Source of the DNA: Lumbricus rubellus
Lineage: Eukaryota; Annelida; Clitellata; Crassiclitellata; Lumbricidae
Length of the DNA: 64,000 bases
Direction of reading: 5' to 3'
Assembly: GCA_945859605.1 (NCBI GenBank)
Contig: OX243818.1
Coordinates: forward strand, 36,021,773-36,085,772
A program made the position numbers and the translations under genes. Shown in pieces: positions 54,501-62,716 of the stretch; the first letter of the stretch is position 1, and every line of letters starts with the position of its first letter. Below the pieces are notes generated by a model. It made no database searches. It was not told where the DNA came from and saw only the letters and a program-made list of their open reading frames with translations.

Positions 54501-55209
54501 GGAGAGGGCTATTGAACTAGCCGCTAAACCTAATTATGAGAGATGTACTATTTTCGATGAAAATCTAATAGCCGTTCACATGAAAAAAACTAAATTGTAC
54601 TATAATAAACCTATATATCTTGGCATGTGTATATTAGACTTGAGCAAAACGCTGATGTATGAATTTCATTACAATTACATCAAGGCTAAATACGGAAATA
54701 GAGCTAAATTATTATTTACCGATACAGATTCTTTGACATACGAAATTAAAACTGAAGACTTTTACTCAGATATCGCAGGCGATATTAAGGCTCGATTCGA
54801 CACGAGTGAATACCCGAGAGATCATCCATCTGGTATTGAGGTTGGAGTAAATAAAAAAGTTATTGGAATGTTCAAGGATGAAACTAGTGGGAAACAGATA
54901 AAAGAATTTATCGGGTTGCGAGCAAAGTTGTATTCTTATAAGATGGCTGCTGGAGATGAGCACAAGAAATGTAAAGGTATTAAGAAGAATGTTGTCCAGA
55001 AAACTATTACTCACGAAGATTATAAAGACTGTTTATTTACTAAAAAAGAACAACAACGAACGATGAATGTTATTAGATCTTATCATCACGATATCTATAC
55101 AGAAGAAATTAATAAAGTTGCATTATCTGCAGATGACGATAAACGGGTAATAATGGAGGATGGAATTCATACTTTGGCATATGGTCACTACTCGTTGAAA
55201 ACTATTTAA
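51550..55209 (+). CDS. POLB: Protein-primed DNA polymerase B
   Basis: 1219 residues. In order: a basic N-terminal region; a Cys2His2-like finger (YYCKRCMNGF..HNEYC, about 358-380); Exo I YADFEFF (about 413); an endonuclease VII-like module RVRDHCHLSGKFRGAAH with CNLDY (about 526-550); Exo II FHNLSGYDCHLF (about 560); a RGG motif (MRGGVSTISN, about 790); Pol A YLDANNLYGW (about 820); Pol B KLMNNSVFGKT (about 957); Pol C FTDTDSL (about 1054); and KLYSYK (about 1125). All catalytic aspartates are present. It replicates the element with a protein primer from the terminal repeats. The frame is complete. Confidence 0.96.
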   Translation: MDLKKSSLRNMNHVEHLLDSSVPDIKVPTLTPTPGKYKPVAPKRKYKNRVRTKINEFADWLLSYVPERDNKAVNEKLESLKSTVSRIFDKIKILETASAIKGFTKQYRIDGINGMDASSFLDFVRPQVVNLLSSNRQTKTNLVLTCTMERVDMKSGIVTSEDIPFVSRAEVILEATDLNEIYSRKKDKIMESIASFQMQGSNWRFKAVVKLDINTVKYTPLRGSSYIPLPSFLANKKAIINMKNHDEECFKWCITRALNPVDDHPEKITKALKEQSKKLNWSGIEFPVATDANVIGKFERNNNISVNIFGYEKHVYPLYLSKCESSICVDLLLISNGERKHYCWIKNFNRLMRFRTNSMYYCKRCMNGFTTPGALNNHNEYCSQHNAQKIEMPEPGTMLSFKNYNNSMRVPFVVYADFEFFVKPIDTCQPNPELSYTNKYQKHTPSSFCYYIKCFDDSVYSQDPVTFTAESEDDDVGQIFVDKLEENIKQIYNQFKFPKKMKFTEEDKKCFDTATTFHICEKTLGEDRVRDHCHLSGKFRGAAHNICNLDYKVPKFFPVVFHNLSGYDCHLFIKKLRGNNGEKINCIPNNEEKYISFSREVVVDKFVNKEGKEITVKRQLRFIDSFKFMASSLDALSRNLSKDQCKNIGKRYTGKKLDLLLRKGIYPYDYVDSFTTFNETELPPKSAFYSKLNDSNISDEDYEHAKTVWKEFGCKTFREYHDLYNVSDVLLLADVFENFRDVCMKNYTLDPAWYFTSPGLAWDAALKLTGVKLELLNDYDMILMLRQGMRGGVSTISNRYGKANNKYMSDFNSNENSTFITYLDANNLYGWAMIKNLPTHGFKWMNEDELKNWRSIPCILEVDLEYPKELHDLHNDFPLAPESIEINKVKKLIPNLNDKKKYVLHYDNLKLYESLGLKITKVHRGVLFEESDWLKKYIDLNTALRTKATNDFEKDFFKLMNNSVFGKTCENIENRVDVELVCQEERAIELAAKPNYERCTIFDENLIAVHMKKTKLYYNKPIYLGMCILDLSKTLMYEFHYNYIKAKYGNRAKLLFTDTDSLTYEIKTEDFYSDIAGDIKARFDTSEYPRDHPSGIEVGVNKKVIGMFKDETSGKQIKEFIGLRAKLYSYKMAAGDEHKKCKGIKKNVVQKTITHEDYKDCLFTKKEQQRTMNVIRSYHHDIYTEEINKVALSADDDKRVIMEDGIHTLAYGHYSLKTI

Positions 55210-55226
55210 AGAAAAATATATATATA

Positions 55227-55919
55227 ATGGATGACTCTAAAGTGTGTACCAAATGTAGGATGGAAAAAAACTTAAACGAATTTCATAAAGATAAATGTAA
55301 TAAGAGCGGTTATTATACTAGTTGTAAAACGTGTAAAAATTCCAAAGTGAAGGAACTTAGGCAAAAATACTCGATACTAGAGACTAGGGAAATAAAAGAT
55401 AAAAAAGTTTGCTGTCGATGTAGGAAAGAAAAGAACATTTTAGAATATGTAAAAAATAGATGTCGTAAAGATGGGAGAGATAATGAATGTAAGGAATGTA
55501 AATATAAATATAATCACTCGTATTCTGAAGCTCGAAAGCAATATGATCCTGAGTTTAAAATACTTAAAAATATGAGGAGTAGGCTTAGTGAATCATTAAG
55601 AGGTAAATCGAAATCACAAACGACGTGCCAACTTATCGGTGTTGACTTTGAAATATTTACTAAATGGATTGAATTTCAGTTAGAAGAAGGAATGACAATG
55701 GAAAATTACGGTTCGGTTTGGCATTTCGATCATGTTTTGCCATTATCGTCGTTCAACTTGCTAGACGAAGAAGAACTTCTTAAAGCTATGAATTGGAAGA
55801 ATATTCGTCCATTGCTACCGGTTAAAAATATGCAAAAAGCAAACAAAATAGATCGCTGGCTATATGTAATGCAGGAAGTAAAATCGAATTACTTTTTAAA
55901 ACATTTAGATGAAATATAA
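55227..55919 (+). CDS. HNH endonuclease with two zinc ribbons
   Basis: 230 residues. Two four-Cys units (CTKCRMEK..CKTCKN at about 7-37 and CCRCRKEK..CKECKY at about 62-91) come before a C-terminal HNH fold: WHFDHVLPLSSF (about 168) with the central Asn in MNWKNIRPLLPVKNMQKANK. The His-Asp-His metal site is intact. Similar proteins occur in phages and large DNA viruses as free-standing homing-type nucleases. It starts 17 bases after the polymerase stop, with a TATATATATA leader. Its stop is next to the protease start. Host-defence or homing roles are only guesses. Confidence 0.8.
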   Translation: MDDSKVCTKCRMEKNLNEFHKDKCNKSGYYTSCKTCKNSKVKELRQKYSILETREIKDKKVCCRCRKEKNILEYVKNRCRKDGRDNECKECKYKYNHSYSEARKQYDPEFKILKNMRSRLSESLRGKSKSQTTCQLIGVDFEIFTKWIEFQLEEGMTMENYGSVWHFDHVLPLSSFNLLDEEELLKAMNWKNIRPLLPVKNMQKANKIDRWLYVMQEVKSNYFLKHLDEI

Positions 55920-55920
55920 A

Positions 55921-56352
55921 ATGAGTTCTGCAACTGTGAAAAACATCGATGTCGAAGGCGTAGTTCTTCCAAATCATCCGTTAACGAATTTTGAATTATT
56001 GGATGCCGCGAAGAAGCTGAATATTCCGAATTTTAGAGGCGTTTTCGTGCGAGACGAGCTGCCGAATAAACCTAGACGGATTGAATGTGGGATATTGAAT
56101 CTAGACGATTCTAAAGGAACCGGTCAGCATTGGTGCGCTTTCTTAAAGAGCGGTAATGAGAAAATATATTTCGATAGTTACGGCCTTCCTCCCCCTCTGG
56201 AACTGATAAAGTATTTACGCCGTCCAGTGTTATATAACAGTGAGCGAATACAACCCGATAACGAAGTATTTTGTGGCCATTTATGTTTGTATGTATTGAA
56301 GATGGTGGGTGATGGAATGAATTTCCAAGAAGTTATAAATGGCTTGCATTAA
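55921..56352 (+). CDS. PRO: Adenain-like cysteine protease
   Basis: 143 residues from the ATG that follows the previous stop (a frame-matched ATG at 55909 lies inside the HNH gene). The catalytic triad is visible: His in GTGQHWCAF (about 72), Asp in YFDSYG (about 85) and Cys in FCGHLCLYVL (about 122-127), with a Gln before it in IQPDN. Adenain-type proteases mature viral capsid proteins. Candidate sites are found in the 117- and 221-residue proteins of this element. Length and motif order fit Polinton proteases. Confidence 0.9.
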   Translation: MSSATVKNIDVEGVVLPNHPLTNFELLDAAKKLNIPNFRGVFVRDELPNKPRRIECGILNLDDSKGTGQHWCAFLKSGNEKIYFDSYGLPPPLELIKYLRRPVLYNSERIQPDNEVFCGHLCLYVLKMVGDGMNFQEVINGLH

Positions 56353-56381
56353 AAATTATTATATATAGATATATATATAAA

Positions 56382-57476
56382 ATGCCTGTCGATAAATTTG
56401 GTCACACCGATTTTGGAGGAACATCACGAAGAGTAATCGCTGGAGGTGTAACTCTTAGTCAAATAAATGCTAATTTTCTTCGATTGGATGGAGCAAATCT
56501 GCCGACTGGAAATTTAAAAATGAATGGACATGTGATAAAAGGTCTCCCAGTAACGAATACTTCGACTGCCGGAATGGATGAAGCTTTAAGTAGGGGACAA
56601 GCTATTGATTTGATAACGAATCACGATGACTCTCCGTCCAACGATAATCATTTGACGAATAAGAAATACGTTGATGCATCGAAGGTGTCTAAGACTGGTG
56701 ATACAATGGCTGGCGACTTGTTCTTAAACGTTGGCTCCGATCGTCTGCGTTCAATGGGTTGTAAGGACTTGAGAGGAGAACATAAAGAATTCACTATTTT
56801 CTTAGGTAGTATACGAAATAAACTACAATGTTCGTTAAACAATCCTATTACATTACAATCGACGGATGGATTTCTATGCAAAATAGGTGTAGAAAATATA
56901 ATGAGAATCGGTAGAGCGTCTAACGATCGTAAAATCGACGTTTATCAAAATATCCTAATGAATAGTAATAATATCAACGATTTAAGCGATCCTCTTTCAG
57001 CTCAAGATGCTGCTACAAAGAATTACGTCGATAAATCTCTGAAAAAGTGTCGTGTTGGGTATATTCCTCCCTTGGAAGCTGATGTAAGTGTGACAGGATT
57101 CGTTGTTAGTGCCAGTTCTTGTTTGGCCGGAAACAAAGCCTACTATGCTTTCACTAATCTCACTGACGCAGCTTGGGTTTCGGATGGAGATAAAACTGAT
57201 TGGTTACAAATTAAATGTCCTGAGCCAGTTAAAATTTGGAGAATTGCGTTGAAAACAGTATCTTTATCTGTTTTCGATTTAACCGCTAGCAATGATGGAG
57301 CAGAGTTTGCAGAATTATTACCTTCTCTTTCACAAACTCCTTCAGGGGTTGGTCTGACATTTTTTGATATTCCTAATACGGATGCGTATCAATATTACAG
57401 AGTTACATTTATACCATGGAATAATGATCTTCCTCGAGGGATTCAAGTAATGCAATTATATGTATACGATGACTAA
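56382..57476 (+). CDS. Fibre-like protein with galactose-binding-like head
   Basis: 364 residues. The shaft region (1-225) has tail-fibre motifs: LDGANLPTGNLKMNGHVIKG, SKTGDTMAGDLFLN and AQDAATKNYVD, as in phage fibres and Polinton fibres. The head (about 235-364) has FTNLTDAAWVSDGDKTDWLQ, VKIWRIALKT, FDLTASNDG and YQYYRVTF, a pattern typical of discoidin or F5/8 type C-like (galactose-binding fold) domains. The shaft DNA up to about 56875 is nearly identical to that of the next gene. It probably binds the host surface. The AT-only leader TATATAGATATATATATAAA directly precedes its ATG. Confidence 0.8.
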   Translation: MPVDKFGHTDFGGTSRRVIAGGVTLSQINANFLRLDGANLPTGNLKMNGHVIKGLPVTNTSTAGMDEALSRGQAIDLITNHDDSPSNDNHLTNKKYVDASKVSKTGDTMAGDLFLNVGSDRLRSMGCKDLRGEHKEFTIFLGSIRNKLQCSLNNPITLQSTDGFLCKIGVENIMRIGRASNDRKIDVYQNILMNSNNINDLSDPLSAQDAATKNYVDKSLKKCRVGYIPPLEADVSVTGFVVSASSCLAGNKAYYAFTNLTDAAWVSDGDKTDWLQIKCPEPVKIWRIALKTVSLSVFDLTASNDGAEFAELLPSLSQTPSGVGLTFFDIPNTDAYQYYRVTFIPWNNDLPRGIQVMQLYVYDD

Positions 57477-57507
57477 TCTACATTAAAAAATTTATTATAT
57501 ATGAGAA

Positions 57508-58581
57508 ATGCCTGTCGATAAATTTGGTCACACCGATGTTGGTTCATCACAAAGAGTAATCGCTGGAGGTGTCACTCTTAGTCAAGTAAATGCTAGTTTT
57601 CTTCGATTGGATGGAGCAAACATCGCGACTGGAAATCTAAAAATGGGTGGTCACAAAATTAAAGGACTGCCCACAACGAAGCCTTTGACAGCAGGAATGG
57701 ATGAGGCCTTAAGTTGGGGTCAAGCCATTGATTTGATAACGAATCACGACGATTCTCCGTCCAACGATAATCATTTGACGAATAAGAAATACGTTGATGA
57801 ACAAGTTACATTGAAGGTGTCTAAAACTGGTGATACCATGACTGGTGATCTAATCTTAAACGTTGGCTCCGATCGTCTGCGTTCAATGGGTTGTAAGGAC
57901 TTGAGAGGAGAAAATAAAGAATTCACTATTTTCTTAGGTAGTATACGAAATAAACTACAATGTTCGTTAAACAATCCTATTACATTACAATCGATGGATG
58001 GATTTCGTTTTAGAATAAACAATGAAATCATGTTAGAGACGGTTAAGTCACTCGATGGCACTCCTCCGTCTAAAATAAATGTGTATAAGTCCATCTTTAT
58101 GCATGATGCTTACATTACAGGACTACACGAACCCAACAACGCCAGCGATGCAGCTACGAAGCAGTATGTAGATTCTATCTCAATCGGTCCCGCGCTTAGC
58201 ATTCATTCTTTAACTTGGCAATTCTTAATCGCTAAAACTCACACAAGAGTTACTTTCGATAGTGTAAGATTCAAAACCGATGGTGTCATAAGTGCGGGAC
58301 TGACCCGTTTCACTCCCGGTAAAGCCGGATACTATTTCGTTTCGACGTACATAGAATTTGGTAACAGTAGTACCGCTCCTGGTAACGTCTACCTGTATAG
58401 AAATGGGGCGAATTACATGCAAATTGCGGGCGGAGGGGGAACGGGAGCTGCGTTTAACAATTCAACCGGTAGTTGCATAATTTTCGTAACCAATACCGAT
58501 TTTCTCGAGATATTCGTTTATTCGCACATCGCACTAAATATATTAGCTAGAGACTTTTCGGCGGTATTCTTACGACCTTAA
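57508..58581 (+). CDS. Fibre-like protein with C1q/TNF-like head
   Basis: 357 residues. The shaft is shared with the gene upstream (same first seven residues, GVTLSQVNASFLRLDGAN, GDTMTGDLILN, SDAATKQYVD). From about residue 225 the head has the C1q/TNF jelly-roll pattern: RFTPGKAGYYFVSTYIEF, LYRNGANYM, GSCIIFV and DFLEIFVYSH, ending FSAVFLRP. It probably trimerises and acts in receptor binding. The last 150 bp lie inside the right terminal inverted repeat, and a partial second copy lies at the left end. Confidence 0.83.
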   Translation: MPVDKFGHTDVGSSQRVIAGGVTLSQVNASFLRLDGANIATGNLKMGGHKIKGLPTTKPLTAGMDEALSWGQAIDLITNHDDSPSNDNHLTNKKYVDEQVTLKVSKTGDTMTGDLILNVGSDRLRSMGCKDLRGENKEFTIFLGSIRNKLQCSLNNPITLQSMDGFRFRINNEIMLETVKSLDGTPPSKINVYKSIFMHDAYITGLHEPNNASDAATKQYVDSISIGPALSIHSLTWQFLIAKTHTRVTFDSVRFKTDGVISAGLTRFTPGKAGYYFVSTYIEFGNSSTAPGNVYLYRNGANYMQIAGGGGTGAAFNNSTGSCIIFVTNTDFLEIFVYSHIALNILARDFSAVFLRP

Positions 58582-58917
58582 TTTCCTTGCTGATCGAAAT
58601 AATAAAAGGAGCTGGATGAGAGATGTGAGATGAGAGATGTGAGGAGGAATCAGTAAATAATAAAAGACTCCCAGAAAATCCTTTAGCACCATTTAAACTC
58701 ATTTATTAGCTTATATTTTCTTCAATTAAAAACACCCCAGAAAATCCTTTATCACCATTTTTAACTGATATTTTAGCTGATATTTTCTTCAATGAAAAAA
58801 ATCCCAGAAAATTAAAAAGACATCTAATTTCCACTCCAGCGCGCTATCCACTGTACTACCGAGCACCCCCCTCAGGAAATAATAAAAGACCCCTAGAAAA
58901 TTAAAAAGACATCTACT
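58431..58917. repeat. Polinton right terminal inverted repeat
   Basis: Pairs with 42880-43248 in two blocks (58831-58917 and about 58431-58670). Between them it carries about 150 bp not found on the left, which itself holds repeats of CCCAGAAAATCCTTTA.CACC and TATTTTCTTCAAT. It ends GACATCTACT. Confidence 0.93.
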
Positions 58918-58923
58918 GCTCTC
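58918..58923. other. Polinton target-site duplication, right
   Basis: GCTCTC directly after the final CT of the element, identical to 42874-42879. Confidence 0.95.
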
Positions 58924-59778
58924 TGCCAACGCTGTCCAGAGTAAGACAACTTACTCCGTAAATATTACTGTGGCGCATGACAAAAACGTGTGAAAACGCT
59001 ATGTAGCAAACGGAGACGGAGCGAAGACGACTTGACGTAGAATGTTGCAGACGGTATTGCATAGGGGTAGGTAGCAACTATAATTATAAATAGGCCACTC
59101 GCCGTCGTTATAATTAAAGTAAGTCGTACCGGAACTTGTATTATTTCAACTTGTTTCTGTTTTCTTAATTATAGGCATAGCCTTAAGATAGTTTAGGGAA
59201 CCGTGAAAGCTCTTCCTTGTGGACATTAATTTCTCTTTACTTGAATTTGTAGCATTTCGGGAAATGCTACGAATTTCCGCGATTTTGGCCAAATTTTGGC
59301 TCGTGAATATGTTGCGATTTTCCCGAGATTTTGCAAAATGTTACCATGAATTCACAACTTTTTTGAGAAATTCTGCTATTCCTACCCATGGTGCTTGTGA
59401 GCTAGCATCTAATTCGATTAGGGCGAATTGGAACTTGAGATGATGTGGTGCTTTGAACTTCAGGTATGATAGTTCAATATTTTCCCGGTCCTTATTGCCT
59501 GAAAAACAAACTCACCTGAAATTATCACTCTGAATCTCCGCCTTTAACGCCTATGACCTTACTCCTGCCTACTCAGTACTCAACCGTGACTTCATAATGA
59601 AACAATAATATTACCGTAGGACTAATCTTGTTTCAACAGAGAAGACCGAACCTGATAATCAACCATAGATATGTTAACTCTGCTCCTCTGCTTTTCTTGT
59701 GTGTAAGAAGTTATAGTATTTTCACAACGCTATTATTATCCCAGGGAAATGATTAAGTTGTTTTAATTTTCTATTTAG
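58924..59778 (+). other. CUB gene intron after the Polinton
   Basis: The stretch 59560-59778 is similar to the introns before exons 5 and 7 (ACTCAACC.TGACTT.ATAATGAAACAA; AGAAGTTATAGTATTTTCACAACGCTATTAT) and holds the empty site of the MITE at 31493. No gene. Confidence 0.65.
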
Positions 59779-59951
59779 CCTGTGCAAATTCGTATTTGTC
59801 TGGTCCTACTGGAACAATTTCATCTCCGAATTATCCTTACAATTACGCCAACAACCAAGACTGCATCAGTTATATCGCCATCCCGGCTGGACACACAGTC
59901 GTCATTACTTTTGTGACGTTCTATACTCAGTCGTCCCATGATTGGGTGAAG
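59779..59951 (+). CDS. CUB-domain gene, exon 9 (first half of CUB 5)
   Basis: Reads CANSYLSGPTGTISSPNYP, NNQDC, IAIPAGHTVVITF and HDWVK|GTATGT. It starts after CTATTTAGC; the junction with exon 8 gives GCC (Ala). 173 bp. Its second-half partner is not seen before 64000. Sequence at 63180-63360 matches the intron about 300 bp before exon 6, so the partner should lie shortly beyond the window. Confidence 0.9.
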
Positions 59952-61043
59952 GTATGTACATGCATTAAGATTTTGTATTTAGAATATGAATAATAGACAA
60001 AATTATAATAGGGCCTACAGTTAAAAAGCAAAAACAATCCTGGCGTAACAGATGCAAGTGCTATAATTATGTATTTATTGCGATATCCGTTCACTTATTG
60101 GCAGGCAACAACAAAGGTCTATTAAAATAATAGCTACATGCAGCCTTAAGTTGTTCAAATTTTGCACAACTTACATGTAGCTATTTGACAAGCAGAGCGT
60201 TGAGGTGCCCTGATTTCGAGGAGTAAGAGTTTATGCTATTTTTCCACGTCTAAGAAATACATGTATTTATATTGAACCGCTTGCAAACGCACTGCGGGAT
60301 GATGGGACCACTCTTAGAGTATGCAGTCACACTGTAAATAATACTGTAGGCTAATGATATTATCACAAAACGGACATCTACTAAGCTGTCAATAGGAGGG
60401 CTTAAACATTAAACTACTGTTTGCAAATAGTGATAAATTAAGACGATAGATCAGCAATAAAGTGATTTGGAATTTCAATAGTGTTTACCTGACAAACCCG
60501 TAAATGAGTCGGCATGCACGCTGGATTTCACGGTTGTGCCATCCAAAACTGAATGTGTGTGCGTTGAATGGAAAGTTTCAGTGACGGCTGTGGGCTCTAC
60601 CTAATAATATACATTCTTACTAGCCATCATTTTCACAAACAATCATGGTGAAAATATAATATGACGGAGTTTGAAATCAGAATAATAATTAGGCTATTGT
60701 TCTTCTGGCAGTCTCTTTCTCATGCATTCTCTTTCGCAATCACATGAAAACAAATGCTCGATATTCATTTTAGGTCTTTAAGCGGCATTTGGCTGGAATT
60801 TGGTTGTTTGTAACAAAAAGTAGAAAATGTGTTTGCTGACGACATTAAAGGCGAAGGTCTGAAATCTGCATTTTCTCCATAAAGCAGACACGTGACCATT
60901 CAGTAGGCGTGTCTATATGCTTCAAGTTTGCCGGACAGGCAGTTGCCCAAGATCATATATATTCCACTCACTAAACATATCCAGCTGCCCAGTTCCTCCG
61001 AGGTTATTTCTATGCAAATTAGCTCTACATTGTTTGTCTTCCA
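59952..61043 (+). other. CUB gene intron
   Basis: Homologous at its start to the introns after exons 5 and 7, and at 60280-60500 to 24300-24546. No other gene. Confidence 0.6.
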
Positions 61044-62480
61044 GATCTCCTCACTCACCTGTGTCTTCACCTGTGTCTTCACCTCAGCCTAGATCGCACA
61101 AGTAATCTTTCAACTCCCTTGTGCCTTTACCTCAGCCTAGGTCGTGCAGTGATCTCCCCACTCACCTGTGTCTTCACCTCAGCCTGTAGGTCGTACAAGT
61201 GATCAGGGGCTTCTATCCCCCCTAAGCAGCCGGGCGCAATACATATTCTCCCCCCCCCTTATTGGGCCGACCTACTCTCCCGGCAATATGTAATCTTGTC
61301 CCCGTAACTATAGGGAATGAAGGTTTCTGAGGGGAGAGACAAACAAGCATCCGCAGACGATCACCGAAACACGAGCGCCAAGACGGGAGGGGTTTTGGGT
61401 GTGGTATGCGTCCCTCCCCCCTATAGAAATTTTTGCAATTTCCGCATTGCAATTTCTGCAATACAATAAAATACAAGGTGGGCCTACATAATAATGATGT
61501 TTTTGTAAGTGTTCAAGGAGCAAAATATTTTTAAATTTGACAGTCTGAAATTTGAAAGGTAACACTGGACATAAGCCAGTTCAGTGTTTAATCAGTGTGT
61601 TAATTAGTCACACTGCTTTGGGGAATTTAGGTTTTGGGCAGGGGTAAATGGCTGTTTGTTTTGGGCGAACGGAAACCGCTGAGACATAAATTTTCTGACA
61701 ACATTTTTTAATCTTTCGCCTAATTTTTCTCCTTGGAACATGCATTTAGGCTAATTCCCCAAAATGGTGATGAATAACCTTATTTTTAGTGGGCCGACTT
61801 CGAAGCTTTGCAGTCAAATTCTTCTACGGACGGGATAACTGCACTTGTATAAACCTGTCAAATTTATATAGGGGGTGTCAATGTTGCATTATATACTTTT
61901 TGTGGTGGGGGGGATTATTCTACATAGGCCTACGTTTTCACAACACCTATCGATTTTTCTGGAAAATTTTAATTCCTGGGGAACTTCCCAGAGATGTCTA
62001 GATTAAACACTGCATTTAGTTGTACAAATATATTATTTGTACAAGTATTAACATTAAATCAAATCATTATAATATGATTGTATCATTTATTAAAATAGTA
62101 GGCCATAAATAATAATAGGGCCTATTATAATTAGGCAATAGTAAATTTTTTCGTGGCGTATTAAAACAGTTCATGTGATGAAATATTGTAGAGTGTAATA
62201 CTATTATAATTAATAACTAATAGGCCTACAATATTGAAAAATGTTTATGGGGGGAAGTAATTTCTGAGGGAAACTACTTCCTAGAGATGACTAGATTAAA
62301 CACTGCCTCCAAGGCTGGTCTTTCCCCCCCTATCGACGTGAATTTTGTCTTTCTTATGTTCCCCTCCTGTTTTTCACTGGGCGCAAGTCGCGCCCGCCTA
62401 TACATGGGATAGAAGCCCCTGCAAGTGATCTTTCCACTCATCAGTGTCTTTAGACCTACTTCAGCCTAGGTCGTACCAGT
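61044..62480. repeat. About 48-bp tandem repeat split by a hAT element
   Basis: Three imperfect copies of GATCTCCCCACTCACCTGTG..CTTCACCTCAGCCTAGGTCGTACAAGT at 61044-61203 and a fourth at 62430-62480. The fourth is separated by the element 61204-62421. Confidence 0.8.
61204..62421. mobile_element. hAT-like non-autonomous element, 1218 bp, perfect 8-bp duplication
   Basis: The left end is CAGGGGCTTCTATCCC and the right end in reverse is the same 16 bases. It is flanked by the perfect duplication CAAGTGAT (61196-61203 and 62422-62429). The GGGCGCAA..GCGCCCG subterminal words are also inverted. Inside, a piece AGAGATG.CTAGATTAAACACTGC is found twice (about 61990 and 62283). No transposase frame is seen. 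Confidence 0.93.
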
Positions 62481-62608
62481 GTTCCTTTGTTTATATAATT
62501 CATGTAAATAATAATCCTTATATCGTCCCTCATGGGCCAGAGCTGTTTATATTTGATTATTTCAACTGGTCATCTATACATATAATAGTTCCTTGCATGG
62601 CAACAATT

Positions 62609-62716
62609 CGTGTTGACAGTGAGCAAGCGGAGGCGATATAGGCCTTTTTGGCTGATAGCAATCATTTTTGGAACTTTGAACAAATTTTATGGCCTCCGCT
62701 TGCTCACTGTCAACAC
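62609..62716. repeat. 25-bp inverted repeat, hairpin
   Basis: TGTTGACAGTGAGCAAGCGG and GAGGC at 62609-62634 pair with GCCTCCGCTTGCTCACTGTC and AACA at 62691-62716, around a loop of about 57 bp. It could be a tiny MITE or a hairpin. No target duplication is clear. Confidence 0.7.

Larger units (their letters stand above)
42880..58917. mobile_element. Full-length Polinton/Maverick (adintovirus-like) element, 16,038 bp
   Basis: Starts AGTAGATGTC, ends GACATCTACT and is flanked by GCTCTC duplications. It encodes integrase, protein-primed DNA polymerase B, packaging ATPase, adenain-like protease, major capsid protein and a probable penton protein, which is the defining Polinton set. It also has phospholipase A2-like and fibre-like genes as in adintoviruses. 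Two genes run left and thirteen run right from a 20-bp divergent gap at 45501-45520. All long frames are open. The element is in an intron of the CUB gene, with its main strand the same as the host gene. Confidence 0.97.
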
